A stretch of 64,000 bases of DNA, taken from the NCBI RefSeq assembly GCF_011764445.1, contig NZ_BLPG01000001.1:6713001-6777000 (forward strand), written 5' to 3'. Positions 26,764 through 35,377 of the stretch are shown here, piece by piece; within the stretch, counting starts at the first letter, position 1; each line of letters begins with the position of its first letter. The notes under the pieces are model-generated. The model saw nothing but the letters and a program-made list of their open reading frames with translations. It had not been told where the DNA came from and searched no databases. The position numbers and the translations under genes are program-made. The DNA is from Phytohabitans rumicis. GTDB lineage: Bacteria; Actinomycetota; Actinomycetes; Mycobacteriales; Micromonosporaceae.

Positions 26764-28899
26764 TCAACCGCGCGGGTGTAACGCCGAGGGCAGCTGCGAC
26801 GCCACCGCACCGGTACGCGCCATGCGGTGCCAGCGCAGCCGGCCGCCGAGCAGCGCCATCACCGTCGACTGGATGACGACCAGGTACATCAGTTGCCGGT
26901 ACACGATCTGCTGCAGTGGCAGGCTCCACAGTGGACCAAAACGCTCCCGGTCCAGGTGCAGCGCGTACCCGGCGGTGAGCACCTGGACGAGCGTGAACCC
27001 GGCCCACACCGCCGCCACCTTGCCCAGCGGCAGGAAGAGCACGCCGTACACGCCGTACACGTCGACCATGCACGCGGTCAGCGGCAGCAGGACCTGAAAG
27101 AGCAGCAGGTACGTCAGGCCGCGGCGACCCAGCCGGCCGGCGGGACCGGACTGCACCAGCGCCCGCCGGTGCTTCCAGGTGGCCTGCATCGTGCCGTAGC
27201 ACCAGCGGTAGCGCTGGCGCCACAGTTGCCGCAGCGATGCGGGCGCCTCGGTCCAGGCGACCGCGTCCGGCGCGTACAGGATCCGCCAGCCGGCCCGGAT
27301 CAGCGCCATCGTGAAGTCGGTGTCCTCGGCGAGGGTGTCCGCCGGCACGCCGCCGACGTCCACGACAGCGGCCCGCCGGAAGGCGCCGATCGCGCCGGGG
27401 ACGGTGGGCATGCAGCGGGCCACGTCGAACATCCGGCGGTCGAGGTTGAACCCGATGACGTACTCCAGATGCTGCCAGCGGCCGAGCAGGCCGCGCCGGT
27501 TGGCCACCTTGGTGTTGCCGGACACCGCACCCACGTCGGGCTCGCGCAACGGCTGCACCAGCCGGCCCACCGCGTCCGGCTCGAAGACGGTGTCGCCGTC
27601 CACCAGTACGAGGATGTCGCCGCGCGCGTGCGCGATCCCGGTGTTGAGCGCGGCCGGCTTGCCGGCGTTGGCCTGGCGGATGACGGATACGCCGGGCAGG
27701 CGCAGGCGTTCGACGATGTCCGCGGTGCCGTCGGAGGAGCCGTCGTCGACGACGATGACCTCCAGTTGCGGGTAGTCGCTGGCCACCAGCGACCGTACGG
27801 TGGCCGCGATGTTGGCCGACTCGTTGTACGCCGGCACGACGACCGTCACCGGGCCGAGGAAGCGCAACGGCTCGCGGGCGCGGCGGCGTACCCGGCGCAG
27901 GTGGATCCGCGCGCAGATTAGCTGGATGGCCAGGCGCAGCGCGGCGAGCACCACCGCGACGAGCATGAGCGCGGTCAGCGCGCGGGCCAGCCACCCGCTG
28001 CCCGCCTGGGCCCAACGCAGGGCGTGGCCGCGCAGCCGCTGGCCGGTCGGCGCCGCCGCGGCGGCCGGCAGGCCCAACGCCGCGGAGACCGTCGTGAAGC
28101 GGTACCCCTGGGCCTGCAACCGCGGGATCAACGCGTCCAGCGCGGCGACGGTCTGGGCGCGGTTCCCGCCGGAGTCGTGCATCATGACGACGGCGCCGCG
28201 CCCCTTCGCCGGCTGGGCGGCGGCGATGATCGCGGCCACCCCGGGGCGCCGCCAGTCCTCGGTGTCGCGGTCGGCCAGCACGATGAGGTGGCCGGCGGCG
28301 GCCGCCTGGCGCAGCGCCGTGAAGTCGGCGCCGGTGACCGCGTCGGGCTCCGACGAGTACGGCGGCCGCACCAGCACCGGCACCCGTCCGGTGGCCGCGG
28401 CGATGGCGTTGTTGCTGAGGGTCAGCTCGATCCCGCGCCGCCATGCCGGGATGCTGGTCAGATCTGCGTGGGTGAACGTGTGCGCGCCGATCTCGTGCCC
28501 CTCGGACAGCACGCGGCGGGCGATGTCCGGATGCTCGTTGACCGCCGAACCCACCTGGAAGAAGGTGGCGTGCGCGCCGTACCGGGCGAGCACGTCGAGG
28601 ATCTTCGGCGTCCACTGTGGATCGGGACCGTCGTCGAACGTGAGCGCGATCGTCCTGTCCGGCATCGACCGGCTGGTGACCGCGCCGTCGGTGCCGATCC
28701 GCAGGACCGGCCCGCCGTCGGTCAGCGCCGCCGGCACCGAGCCACCCGCCGGCGGGACCGGTGCGGGGCCGCTGCCTTCCGCGCCGACGTGCGACACGTA
28801 CCCGTTGAAGCACAGGCCGGCGAGCAGGACCACCATGAAGACGCACAGCAGCAGCCAGTGGGCGGCGGGCTCCCGCAGCCGTACGTGTTTGGCGGACAT
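26764..28899 (-). CDS. bifunctional polysaccharide deacetylase / family 2 glycosyltransferase
   Basis: 711 residues. A signal anchor (LLLCVFMVVLLAGLCFNGY, ~16-34) precedes a NodB deacetylase domain with TFDDGPD at 87 and HTFTH (metal HxxxH) near 140. A transmembrane segment near 300 leads to a GT-A domain with VVPAYNESANI, VVDDGSSDGT, LVDGDT and the processive RQRYRW motif, then three to four C-terminal helices. The arrangement matches proteins that polymerise and N-deacetylate a poly-N-acetylhexosamine at the membrane, as in PgaC/PgaB-like or chitin-synthase fusions. It is the last core gene of an operon driven by an ECF sigma factor gene, with only 3 bp to the preceding gene. Confidence 0.93.
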   Translation of the reverse strand: MSAKHVRLREPAAHWLLLCVFMVVLLAGLCFNGYVSHVGAEGSGPAPVPPAGGSVPAALTDGGPVLRIGTDGAVTSRSMPDRTIALTFDDGPDPQWTPKILDVLARYGAHATFFQVGSAVNEHPDIARRVLSEGHEIGAHTFTHADLTSIPAWRRGIELTLSNNAIAAATGRVPVLVRPPYSSEPDAVTGADFTALRQAAAAGHLIVLADRDTEDWRRPGVAAIIAAAQPAKGRGAVVMMHDSGGNRAQTVAALDALIPRLQAQGYRFTTVSAALGLPAAAAAPTGQRLRGHALRWAQAGSGWLARALTALMLVAVVLAALRLAIQLICARIHLRRVRRRAREPLRFLGPVTVVVPAYNESANIAATVRSLVASDYPQLEVIVVDDGSSDGTADIVERLRLPGVSVIRQANAGKPAALNTGIAHARGDILVLVDGDTVFEPDAVGRLVQPLREPDVGAVSGNTKVANRRGLLGRWQHLEYVIGFNLDRRMFDVARCMPTVPGAIGAFRRAAVVDVGGVPADTLAEDTDFTMALIRAGWRILYAPDAVAWTEAPASLRQLWRQRYRWCYGTMQATWKHRRALVQSGPAGRLGRRGLTYLLLFQVLLPLTACMVDVYGVYGVLFLPLGKVAAVWAGFTLVQVLTAGYALHLDRERFGPLWSLPLQQIVYRQLMYLVVIQSTVMALLGGRLRWHRMARTGAVASQLPSALHPRG

Positions 28900-28902
28900 C
28901 GC

Positions 28903-29271
28903 CTACGCCTTTTTGGACGGCTTGTTGCCCGGCGTGTGGGTGGGCACCCGGCGGTGGTTGGACCTGCTGGGGCTCGGCGTGACGGCGGCGACTGACGGAG
29001 ACTCTACTGTGGACGGTATCGGCAACCCCGGACGCGGCGCCTGAGCGGGGGTGGTCGGCGTGCCCGACGGTCTGGGCGGCGACACGGCTTCCCGTGCGTC
29101 ACCGCCGGCCGGCAGCGGAAGCGTGGGCAGGTGCCCCGGTCCCGTACCGGTGAAGCCGGCCACCAGCACGAGAGCGGCCAGCGCCAGCAGGACTCCCGCG
29201 GCCGCGCCGGCCAGCGCGAAGAGGCGCCGGCGGCGGCCCGTACCGTCGACGAAGACCGGATCGGCGTGCAC
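28903..29271 (-). CDS. single-span membrane protein with Pro/Ser/Thr-rich tail
   Basis: 122 residues from the GTG at 29271, chosen because AGGCGAGG lies just upstream and the preceding gene stops at 29280. Basic segment GRRRRLFAL, then one transmembrane helix (GAAAGVLLALAALVLVAGF, ~20-40), then ~80 residues rich in Pro, Ser and Thr ending in a basic NKPSKKA. The tail should be outside the membrane. No family recognised. Gene spacing of 8 and 3 bp on both sides fixes it in the sigma factor operon. Confidence 0.6.
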   Translation of the reverse strand: MHADPVFVDGTGRRRRLFALAGAAAGVLLALAALVLVAGFTGTGPGHLPTLPLPAGGDAREAVSPPRPSGTPTTPAQAPRPGLPIPSTVESPSVAAVTPSPSRSNHRRVPTHTPGNKPSKKA

Positions 29272-29279
29272 GGCCTCGC

Positions 29280-29969
29280 CTAGCCCTTCCTGTGCGGGGT
29301 CGGGCTGGGTTTGGGATGGTCCTTGCCGCCGCCCGTGGTGCGTTCCGGCTTCTGGGCCAGCAGCGGGGCGCAGAAGGCTCCAATGTGGTCGGCGCCGCCA
29401 GCGGCCGCGGCCAGATCGCGGAACGCCTCGGCGGCCATCGGCTTGGCCTTCGGGTTCTTCTGGATCGCCTCCCACGCACGGCACAGCCCGAGCACGGCCG
29501 GGCTGGTGGGGGCGAGGGTGCGGCCGTGGTTGGTGGGACTCGGGTCCGGGGCCGGCGCGGTCGTGGAGCGGTCGACCCGGGGAGCGCTGGTGGCCGGGGG
29601 CGGTGCCCCGCCCGAGGTGAACGGGTTGGTCGGCAGGTTGCCGGTCTCCGCCGCCAGCGCCGTACCGCCGACCAGCAGGACGGCCACGCCGGCGGCGAGC
29701 TTGACGCCGAGCGGGCGGAGCAGGCGGGAACGGCGCCGGGCGGGCGCGTCCGGGTACCGGCCGGCCTCCTCGAACGCCGCCACGGCCGCGTGCAGGCCAG
29801 CCAGTTCGTGTGGCCGCGGCGGCGCGGTCGCGGCGGCGAGGAGGTAGCTGAGTTCGGGGTAGGCGGAGCCGCTCGGGGCGGCGTCGAGCAGTCGCTCGGC
29901 CTCGCGCGGCCCGATCCGGGGCTTCCGTGACGTACGCATGGCGTTGAAGAATGCGTCTCGGCGTCCCAT
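29280..29969 (-). CDS. putative membrane anti-sigma factor / sigma-linked protein
   Basis: 229 residues; GGAGGGGG, inside the end of the sigma gene, precedes the ATG at 29969. The N-terminal ~90 residues are soluble and helical (EAERLLDAAPSGSAYPELSYLLAAA, HELAGLHAAVAAFEEAG). A transmembrane helix follows (VKLAAGVAVLLVGGTALAA, ~88-107), then a Pro-rich linker and a small globular external end with two cysteines (LGLCRAWEAIQKNP, AFCAPLL). Topology and place right after an ECF sigma gene suggest an anti-sigma role. No zinc HxxxCxxC motif is seen, so it is not a ZAS-type anti-sigma factor. Confidence 0.65.
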   Translation of the reverse strand: MGRRDAFFNAMRTSRKPRIGPREAERLLDAAPSGSAYPELSYLLAAATAPPRPHELAGLHAAVAAFEEAGRYPDAPARRRSRLLRPLGVKLAAGVAVLLVGGTALAAETGNLPTNPFTSGGAPPPATSAPRVDRSTTAPAPDPSPTNHGRTLAPTSPAVLGLCRAWEAIQKNPKAKPMAAEAFRDLAAAAGGADHIGAFCAPLLAQKPERTTGGGKDHPKPSPTPHRKG

Positions 29970-29973
29970 CGCG

Positions 29974-30582
29974 TTACACCCCCTCCGGGCGCGGGGAGTT
30001 CAGGCCCAGCGACGGCCGGGCCGCGTCCCGGCGGGCCCGCACCTCGGCGTGCTCGGCCAGCCGCCGCAGGCCGCGCATCGCGGCGATGCGCACCGCCCCC
30101 GGCCGCTTGCCGAGCACCTTCGCGGTCTGCGCCACATCCAGCCCCGCCACCACGCGCAGCGTCACCGCCTCGGCCTGGTCCTTGGGCAGCGAGGCGATGA
30201 CGGCGAGTGCCCAGTCGGTCTCGGACCGTTGGATCACGTCGTGGGCGATGTCCGGCTGGACGGCGAACACATCCCGGTCGGACAGGTCGCGCGGCTCCTC
30301 CGGCCGGCGCCGGGCGCGCCGCCGCTCGTCGATGGCGCGGTTCCGGGCGATCGTGAAGAGCCACACCCGGAACACGTGTGGCGGGCCGGAGAAGCGGCGC
30401 AGGTCGCGGGCCGCCTGCAGCCAGGTTTCGGAGGCCACATCCTCGGCGGCCTCGCCTACGATCACCCGCAGATACCGCAGCAGGGCCGGTTGCAGGGCTC
30501 GCCAGAGTACGGCGAAGGCCGCGGAGTCGCCCTGGATGGCGGCGGTCAGGGCACTCGCGAGTTCCTCGTCGTTCAGATGCAT
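29974..30582 (-). CDS. ECF-type RNA polymerase sigma factor
   Basis: 202 residues, ATG start. Sigma region 2 spans ~20-95 (FAVLWRALQPALLRYLRVIVG, ETWLQAARDL, VFRVWLFTIARNRAIDERRR) and region 4 ~125-180 (LPKDQAEAVTLRVVAGLDVAQTAKVLGKRPGAVRIAAMRGLRRL). It is the first gene of a four- to five-gene unit with the putative anti-sigma factor, a Pro-rich membrane protein and the deacetylase-glycosyltransferase. A cell-envelope stimulus leading to surface polysaccharide synthesis is a reasonable inference. Confidence 0.93.
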   Translation of the reverse strand: MHLNDEELASALTAAIQGDSAAFAVLWRALQPALLRYLRVIVGEAAEDVASETWLQAARDLRRFSGPPHVFRVWLFTIARNRAIDERRRARRRPEEPRDLSDRDVFAVQPDIAHDVIQRSETDWALAVIASLPKDQAEAVTLRVVAGLDVAQTAKVLGKRPGAVRIAAMRGLRRLAEHAEVRARRDAARPSLGLNSPRPEGV

Positions 30583-30887
30583 CGAGGGAGCAGGCTACAC
30601 CCGCTTCCACCAGGGTAAATGTCGGCCAAGTTGAGCGTGGCCCGCTCAGGTTCCGTGGTACCGCGTTACTCGAAATCGGACAACGGAGAGAAGAGCGTCC
30701 GTTCGTTCGCGACGTGCATCCCTTCGCCCAGAGGGTCCATCCGTTCCCCGGTCGCGGGGCCCGCCGGTGCTCTGGTGCGATCGTGCTCCGGAGCGTGGCC
30801 GGGGCGGTCCCGGCGGTCGGCTCGTCGACCGCTGCCCCGGCCCTTCCGTGGTGTAACGCCACAGGGCGGCCCGGCGCCTGACTCCTT
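30583..30887. other. 305-bp divergent spacer without a gene
   Basis: Spacer between the ECF sigma gene and the kinase gene, both reading outward. It contains a 6-bp inverted repeat AACGGA/TCCGTT near 30680-30701 and, close to the kinase start, TGGTGTAACGCCA. No convincing coding sequence was found on either strand; the open frames there lack codon bias and start sites. It must hold both promoters. Confidence 0.5.
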
Positions 30888-32360
30888 ATGCGCGACGAAC
30901 TGAGCTTCGCTTTCCGCACGGGTGAGGTCGTGGGCGGCCGCTACCGGCTGGAACGGCAGCTCGGACGCGGCGCGACGGCCAGCGTGTGGCAGGCCCGGGA
31001 CGAGCGGCTTGATCGTGCGGCCGCGCTGAAGGTGCTCGACCCGGCCTGGCAAACCGATCCGGTGGCGCTGGAACGCCTCCGCCGGGAGGCGCGCTCCGTC
31101 GCCAGTCTCGCCCACCATAACCTCGTCGGGGTGTACGACGTGGACGTCGACAACGACGTCGCGTACCTGGCGATGGAACTGGTCGAGGGCGACGGCCTCA
31201 ACCGCCTGATCGCCATGCACCGCCGGCTGCCGGTGGAGCGTGCCGCCGCGATCGCCGCCCAGGTCTGCGACGCCCTCGGCGCCGCACACCAGGCCGGGGT
31301 GGTGCACCGGGACATCAAGCCCGCCAACATCCTCGTCGAGCCCGATGGGACCGCGAAGGTGTGCGACTTCGGCATCGCGGTGCTGCACCGGACCGCCACC
31401 CAGTCCGCTCTCACCGCCGCCGGCATGGTGGTGGGCAGCTACCTGTTCATGGCGCCGGAGCAGGCCCTCGGCGGCCCGATCGACGCCCGCACCGACCTGT
31501 ACGCGGTCGGCTGCGTGCTGTACGCGATGCTGACCGGCGCCGCGCCGTTCAACGCGGACAGCCCGCTGGACGTCCTCGACCTGCACCTGGAAGAGCCCGC
31601 GGTGCCGCTGCGCGCGCACCGGGACGACATCCCGACGGCGCTCGACGAACTCGTCCGCGAGCTGCTGGCCAAGGACCCCGTCGACCGGCCCACCAGCGCC
31701 TGGGAGGTCCGGGACCGGCTGCGCGCGATCGCCGGGCAGCCCGAGATCCCGGACGTGCCCACCGTTGTCCCCGCCGACGTACCCACCGAGCTCCTTCCTT
31801 CGGGCGTTCCTTCGGGCGGGCGGCACCGCGCCGGCGGGCCTGTCACCGAGCAGGCCCTGAGCTGGCTGCGGCACTGGCTGTCCGGCTGGGTGATCCTGCT
31901 GCTGGTGGGCGCCGTCGTCAGCCTCGTGGCCGCGACCGCCGTCCTGTCGAGCCGCGGCGACGAGCCGGCCGCGGTTACCAACCAGCCGACCACGTTCGTG
32001 CCCCTGGCGCCGACGGGCGTCGCCGAGCTGGGCACCCCCAGCCCGTCGCCGTCGCCGTCCGCCCCGACCACGCCGCCCCGGCAGGTGACACCGATCGAGC
32101 GGATCGGCACGCTCGCCGCCGTCGTCCAGGAGCAGGCCGACAGCGGCCAACTCACCGCCAAGGCCGCACGAGAGCTGATCAGGAAGCTCAACCAGGTCGC
32201 CCGCCACGTCCGCGCCGGAAACGCCGAGCAGGCGGCGGACGCATTCGGCGATTTCACCGATCGGGTACGCGAACTGCGCGCCAACGGCACGCTGACAGTG
32301 GCCGGCTACGCGGCGCTACCCGACCTCGACGCGATCGCCGCGTCCCTACACGCCATCTAG
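30888..32360 (+). CDS. transmembrane serine/threonine protein kinase
   Basis: 490 residues, ATG start. Kinase domain ~19-285: Gly-rich loop LGRGATASVW, Lys48 in AALKVL, HRDIKPAN at 140, DFG at 160 and MAPEQ. One transmembrane helix at about 332-352 (GWVILLLVGAVVSLVAATAV), then a Ser/Pro/Thr linker and an external ~85-residue helical domain (ERIGTLAAVVQEQADSGQL to ALPDLDAIAASL) resembling FIVAR/FIMAH-type modules. It lacks PASTA repeats, so it is not PknB. Likely senses a surface signal. It is divergent from the ECF sigma operon. Confidence 0.93.
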   Translation: MRDELSFAFRTGEVVGGRYRLERQLGRGATASVWQARDERLDRAAALKVLDPAWQTDPVALERLRREARSVASLAHHNLVGVYDVDVDNDVAYLAMELVEGDGLNRLIAMHRRLPVERAAAIAAQVCDALGAAHQAGVVHRDIKPANILVEPDGTAKVCDFGIAVLHRTATQSALTAAGMVVGSYLFMAPEQALGGPIDARTDLYAVGCVLYAMLTGAAPFNADSPLDVLDLHLEEPAVPLRAHRDDIPTALDELVRELLAKDPVDRPTSAWEVRDRLRAIAGQPEIPDVPTVVPADVPTELLPSGVPSGGRHRAGGPVTEQALSWLRHWLSGWVILLLVGAVVSLVAATAVLSSRGDEPAAVTNQPTTFVPLAPTGVAELGTPSPSPSPSAPTTPPRQVTPIERIGTLAAVVQEQADSGQLTAKAARELIRKLNQVARHVRAGNAEQAADAFGDFTDRVRELRANGTLTVAGYAALPDLDAIAASLHAI

Positions 32361-32363
32361 CCC

Positions 32364-32419
32364 GCGCCGCCGTCCCCGCGCCGCCGTCCCCGCGCCGCCG
32401 TCCCCGCGCCGCCGTCCCC
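32364..32419 (+). repeat. four tandem copies of a 14-bp unit
   Basis: GCGCCGCCGTCCCC repeated four times without change directly after the kinase stop, running into the family A element at 32424. Variable-number tandem repeat by appearance. Confidence 0.9.
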
Positions 32420-32423
32420 GCGC

Positions 32424-32501
32424 CGATCAAGGGCGAATGGTCGTGGATTGATCTCTGAACCGCGACCATTCGCCCTTGATCGACGCAGAAGTCCTTGATC
32501 G
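32424..32501. repeat. family A palindromic element, copy 2
   Basis: Hairpin arms 32424-32445 and 32461-32482 (22 bp, one G-T pair) with loop GATTGATCTCTGAAC. A right outer arm continues to CTTGATCG at 32501; the left outer arm is replaced by the 14-bp tandem repeats. It lies between the convergent kinase and Fic genes. Confidence 0.85.
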
Positions 32502-32556
32502 GCGGGGTCGGCGTGCGGGGCCGCGGGATAGCGTGCTCAGCACGGTAGCCCGATTT

Positions 32557-32624
32557 CTGCGGTGATCATGAAGTTGGCGTCCGGGCAAGCGCTCTCCCCA
32601 ACGCTAACCTCATGATCACCGCAG
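32557..32624. repeat. family B palindromic element, copy 2 (most complete)
   Basis: 24-bp arms, 32557-32580 and 32601-32624, with two mismatches and a 20-nt loop. Arms read CTGCGGTGATCATGAAGTTG outward; the loop contains the reverse complement of the GGGAGAGCGC seen in the other copies. Family B copy 2 follows family A copy 2 by 55 bp, and copies 3 of both families are also adjacent (42514-42743). The remainder of the 393-bp gap between kinase and Fic genes holds no gene. Confidence 0.8.
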
Positions 32625-32753
32625 GCTGGCGTCGATCTCCCCGCCCCTATCAGGACTTGCGGTGTGAGTGGGGCGCCCTACTCACGCGGGACTACCCAAG
32701 CGGGGCCCTGCCGGGGCGCGCCGCAACGAACACCTGTACGCGGCCGCCCGATG

Positions 32754-34220
32754 CTAGAGGTCCTCGTTCGTCCGGATCATTGCGCGGAGCTGGCGACCTT
32801 TTGGCGTCAAGGCCCATCCCTGTGTGTCGACCCGCTCCAACAGACCCTCGGCGGCGAACTTCTCTAGAACCAGGCGGATCTGGTCAGGGCGGTAGCCGGA
32901 GATCCGCGCGATGGTGCCGGTGGCCGGTGGCGCATCGGTACCCACTGGAAAGGACTCCAGCACCGCGTGCTCGATGGATGGCAGCACCGCGGCCGGGACC
33001 GATGTCTTGGCACGGGCCGAGGTCCGCAGCCGGCCGGGCTTCCCGTCGGCACTGAGCAGATCCCGCTCGAAGTCGTCGAGCAACCGGAGCACCGCTCTGT
33101 TCAGGTACACGCGGTTGCGCTTGCCCAGGCTGACCTGCGTGACGATGCCGATCGCTTCCAACCGTTCGATGACCTCGGTGGCGGCTGTAGTCGAGCATCG
33201 GAGCTCGTCGCGCAGGGACACCATGGTGAACACCGGCGTGATGGTGGTCTGCTCGCACGCCCGCCAGAGGTGCGAGTCGGGCCGTGCGTCTGACTCGAAC
33301 CGCCAGCGCGTGATCATGGTGGCCAGCCGCTCCTCGAACTGCGCGGCGCCGTCGATCGCGAGCCGGGCTGCTGAGGCGAACGTGCCACACCACTGGTCGA
33401 TCCGGCCCTCCCGGAAGTCGACCAGCCCTTCGATGTAGTGGTCTCCGTAAGCCGCGAGGACGAGGCTGACCGGCACGAGCATCCGGGATGCCAGCCGCCG
33501 GCGTGCCAGTACGGTGTGGATCAGGCAGCGCCCGACCCGACCGTTTCCGTCGATGAACGGGTGGATCGTCTCGAACTGGGCGTGCACGATCGCGGCCTGG
33601 GCAAGGGTGGGCACGTCGTCACGATTGATGAAGGCGACCAGGTCGCGCATGAGCGGCTCGACGTACGCGGGTGGCGGCGGGATGTAGGCCGCGTCGCGCG
33701 GGCTATCGCTCCGTCCGCCGATCCAGTTCTGCCGAGCGCGGAACTCGCCGGCGAACCGTCCCGTCGCGCGATCCTCCCGCATCAGGAGCTCGTGCATGCT
33801 CTTGATGTCGTCGATCGTGAGATCGCGGTCGGCGGCTCCTGTTTCGATCGCCTGCCGCATGGCGTCGATGTTGGCCAGCACCTGGCGGGCCGTCTCACCG
33901 GCGTGCTCGGGAGCGAAGGCGGCCTCGGCGAGCCTGCGCTGGCTGCACTCCAGCCCTTCGATGCGGCTGGACGCCACCGACTCGCTGCGCAGGAGCAGCC
34001 GAGCGAGGGTCTCCATGGCCACCAGATGGCGGCCGTGATCGGCCACCGCGATAGCGGCCTCCGCGTCCGCGATGTCCGCGGCCGTCGCCGCGCTGAACAT
34101 CAGGCCGTCTGCGTCAAGGGCATCGGGGATGTATGCGCGATACGTGAAGCCCTGGCGGGCGCGACGCCCTCCCGGCGCGGCCAGATCGGGCGCCCAGGCA
34201 GCCTCTTCCCAGCGACCCAC
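32754..34220 (-). CDS. Fic-domain AMPylase-type protein with winged-helix C-terminus
   Basis: 488 residues, GTG start at 34220 with GGGGAG before it. The Fic core HPFIDGNGRVGR begins at residue 220 with the catalytic His, and the upstream flap is intact. The inhibitory helix motif (S/T)xxxE(G/N) is present as SSRIEG at 84-89, which makes it a class II, self-inhibited Fic protein. The last ~200 residues form one or two winged-helix domains (LRDELRCSTTAATEVIERLEAIGIV; ATGTIARISGYRPDQIRLVLEKFAAEGLL), suggesting DNA binding. Family members attach AMP to Thr/Tyr or Ser of targets. It has an A/T-rich promoter and sits in an apparent small island with VapBC. Confidence 0.92.
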   Translation of the reverse strand: MGRWEEAAWAPDLAAPGGRRARQGFTYRAYIPDALDADGLMFSAATAADIADAEAAIAVADHGRHLVAMETLARLLLRSESVASSRIEGLECSQRRLAEAAFAPEHAGETARQVLANIDAMRQAIETGAADRDLTIDDIKSMHELLMREDRATGRFAGEFRARQNWIGGRSDSPRDAAYIPPPPAYVEPLMRDLVAFINRDDVPTLAQAAIVHAQFETIHPFIDGNGRVGRCLIHTVLARRRLASRMLVPVSLVLAAYGDHYIEGLVDFREGRIDQWCGTFASAARLAIDGAAQFEERLATMITRWRFESDARPDSHLWRACEQTTITPVFTMVSLRDELRCSTTAATEVIERLEAIGIVTQVSLGKRNRVYLNRAVLRLLDDFERDLLSADGKPGRLRTSARAKTSVPAAVLPSIEHAVLESFPVGTDAPPATGTIARISGYRPDQIRLVLEKFAAEGLLERVDTQGWALTPKGRQLRAMIRTNEDL

Positions 34221-34226
34221 CTCCCC

Positions 34227-34254
34227 AATATATCACGGAAACGGAGATCAACAA
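34227..34254 (-). promoter_or_regulatory. promoter of the fic gene with inverted repeat
   Basis: Reading the minus strand: TTGTTG (34249-34254), 16-bp spacer, TATATT (34227-34232), only 6 bases before the GTG. Such spacing suggests transcription begins at or next to the start codon, so the message may be leaderless. ATATCAC (34230-34236) and GTGATAT (34255-34261) are inverted arms flanking this promoter and could bind the gene's own winged-helix domain. Confidence 0.5.
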
Positions 34255-34268
34255 GTGATATGGCTCCG

Positions 34269-34628
34269 TCACATGTACCCGAGCTCCCGCATGCTTTCCG
34301 TGTAGTTCCCCATGAGCTGCTGGACCGAGTGGTCGTTGCCGCCACCGAAGACCTGAATCTCGAAGTCCGCCACGATCGCGGTGGCCTGCGTGTTGAGCGT
34401 GAGCGTCTCCTCCTCCGCGACGATCTTCATCAGCTCGTCCAGCTCGCCGTCGACGATCATGAAACCGCCCTGCCGGCCGGTGAGCGAAAAGAACTCGCGG
34501 TGGCTGTGCACCCGACCCTGCTTGGCCAGTTCCTCGAACCGATTGACCGCCTTGCCGAATACGTCGAGCCCCTTGGCCTCACGACCGGGAATGTTCTCGC
34601 CCCAACGGACCAGGATTGCGCCGTACAT
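34269..34628 (-). CDS. conserved hypothetical protein, YciI/DGPF-like size
   Basis: 119 residues from the ATG at 34628, with GGAGGG six bases upstream. Soluble alpha/beta pattern: MYGAILVRWGENIPGREAKG, FGKAVNRFEELAKQGRVHSH, FMIVDGELDELMKIVAEEE, TAIVADFEIQVFGGG. The alternation resembles a dimeric ferredoxin-like barrel, but I cannot name a family. No membrane segment. It is located between the Fic gene and VapBC on the same strand. Confidence 0.7.
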   Translation of the reverse strand: MYGAILVRWGENIPGREAKGLDVFGKAVNRFEELAKQGRVHSHREFFSLTGRQGGFMIVDGELDELMKIVAEEETLTLNTQATAIVADFEIQVFGGGNDHSVQQLMGNYTESMRELGYM

Positions 34629-34729
34629 GATGCCCTCCAACCGGTTGCGTGGTGCGCTGACCACCTCACCGTATGACCGACGCCGGGCTACCCGCTGGGC
34701 TTGGCCGAAACCGGCAGGGGGCTACCGGG

Positions 34730-35155
34730 TCAGGCGATGGAGCCAGGCGCGGCGACCCATACCGCTGGCTGGCTCGTTACCTTGATGACTTCGTCGAAAT
34801 CGTGGTCGTAGTGCACCAGTGCGAGGCCACTCAGTTCGGCGGTCGCGGCGAGAAGCAGATCGACGGCACCGGCCGAGCGGTGGGTGCCACGAGCGGTCAT
34901 GGCGGCCTGGACTTCGGTTGCCCGGCTGAAGACGCGGTCGGGCATGGCGATCCATGTGAAGGTGGCGCTGAGTAGTTCCAGCCATTCCTCGCGGTCGGCT
35001 TTGGACCGTGCGCTGTGCAGAAGCTCGAGTTCGGTGATCGGACACATGCCCATAACGCCCGCGGTGATCTGTGGCTGCCACCGGGCGCGGACGTCGGGAT
35101 CGCGCAGTAGCCGAACCACGGCGCTGGTGTCGACCAGGAAGCGGGCCGGGGTCAT
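34730..35155 (-). CDS. VapC-type PIN-domain toxin ribonuclease
   Basis: 141 residues. PIN-domain acidic residues are in place: [12 protein letters not shown] (first Asp), ITELELL (Glu), [15 protein letters not shown] (Asp) and [11 protein letters not shown] (final Asp cluster). Members cleave tRNA or rRNA and arrest growth until neutralised. Its ATG at 35155 overlaps the stop of the VapB gene as ATGA, giving translational coupling and the usual antitoxin-first order. Confidence 0.9.
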   Translation of the reverse strand: MTPARFLVDTSAVVRLLRDPDVRARWQPQITAGVMGMCPITELELLHSARSKADREEWLELLSATFTWIAMPDRVFSRATEVQAAMTARGTHRSAGAVDLLLAATAELSGLALVHYDHDFDEVIKVTSQPAVWVAAPGSIA

Positions 35156-35361
35156 GCGCGGTATGTGGTCTTGTCTAACAGTTGGTCGAACGCGCCGGCC
35201 TCTCCGAGCTCCGCGAGGCGAGCTAGGGCCTTTGCCCGTCGCAGCTGGTTGGCTGTCTCGCGCAGCGCGGTGTTGATGGTGTCCTTCTTCGTCTTGGTGC
35301 CGAGCAGTGCCGACGCCTCTGCAAGGGCGTCATCGTCGACATCGATAAGTACCTTCGTCAC
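35152..35361 (-). CDS. VapB-type antitoxin
   Basis: 69 residues from the GTG at 35361, preceded by GGGTGG. The N-terminus [20 protein letters not shown] and the following [17 protein letters not shown] match the VapB type 2 (MtVapB-like) DNA-binding fold; the C-terminal half [13 protein letters not shown] should wrap the toxin. An A/T-rich inverted repeat stands just upstream. It overlaps vapC by 4 bp. Confidence 0.87.
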   Translation of the reverse strand: MTKVLIDVDDDALAEASALLGTKTKKDTINTALRETANQLRRAKALARLAELGEAGAFDQLLDKTTYRA

Positions 35362-35377
35362 GGCTGACCACCCCTGT

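Noticed and set aside
30619-30903. 94-codon frame upstream of the kinase
   Set aside because: No codon bias, no start site, overlaps the kinase start; Arg/Ser-rich noise.
30666-32207. 513-codon frame antisense to the kinase
   Set aside because: Shadow frame; the kinase has all catalytic motifs.
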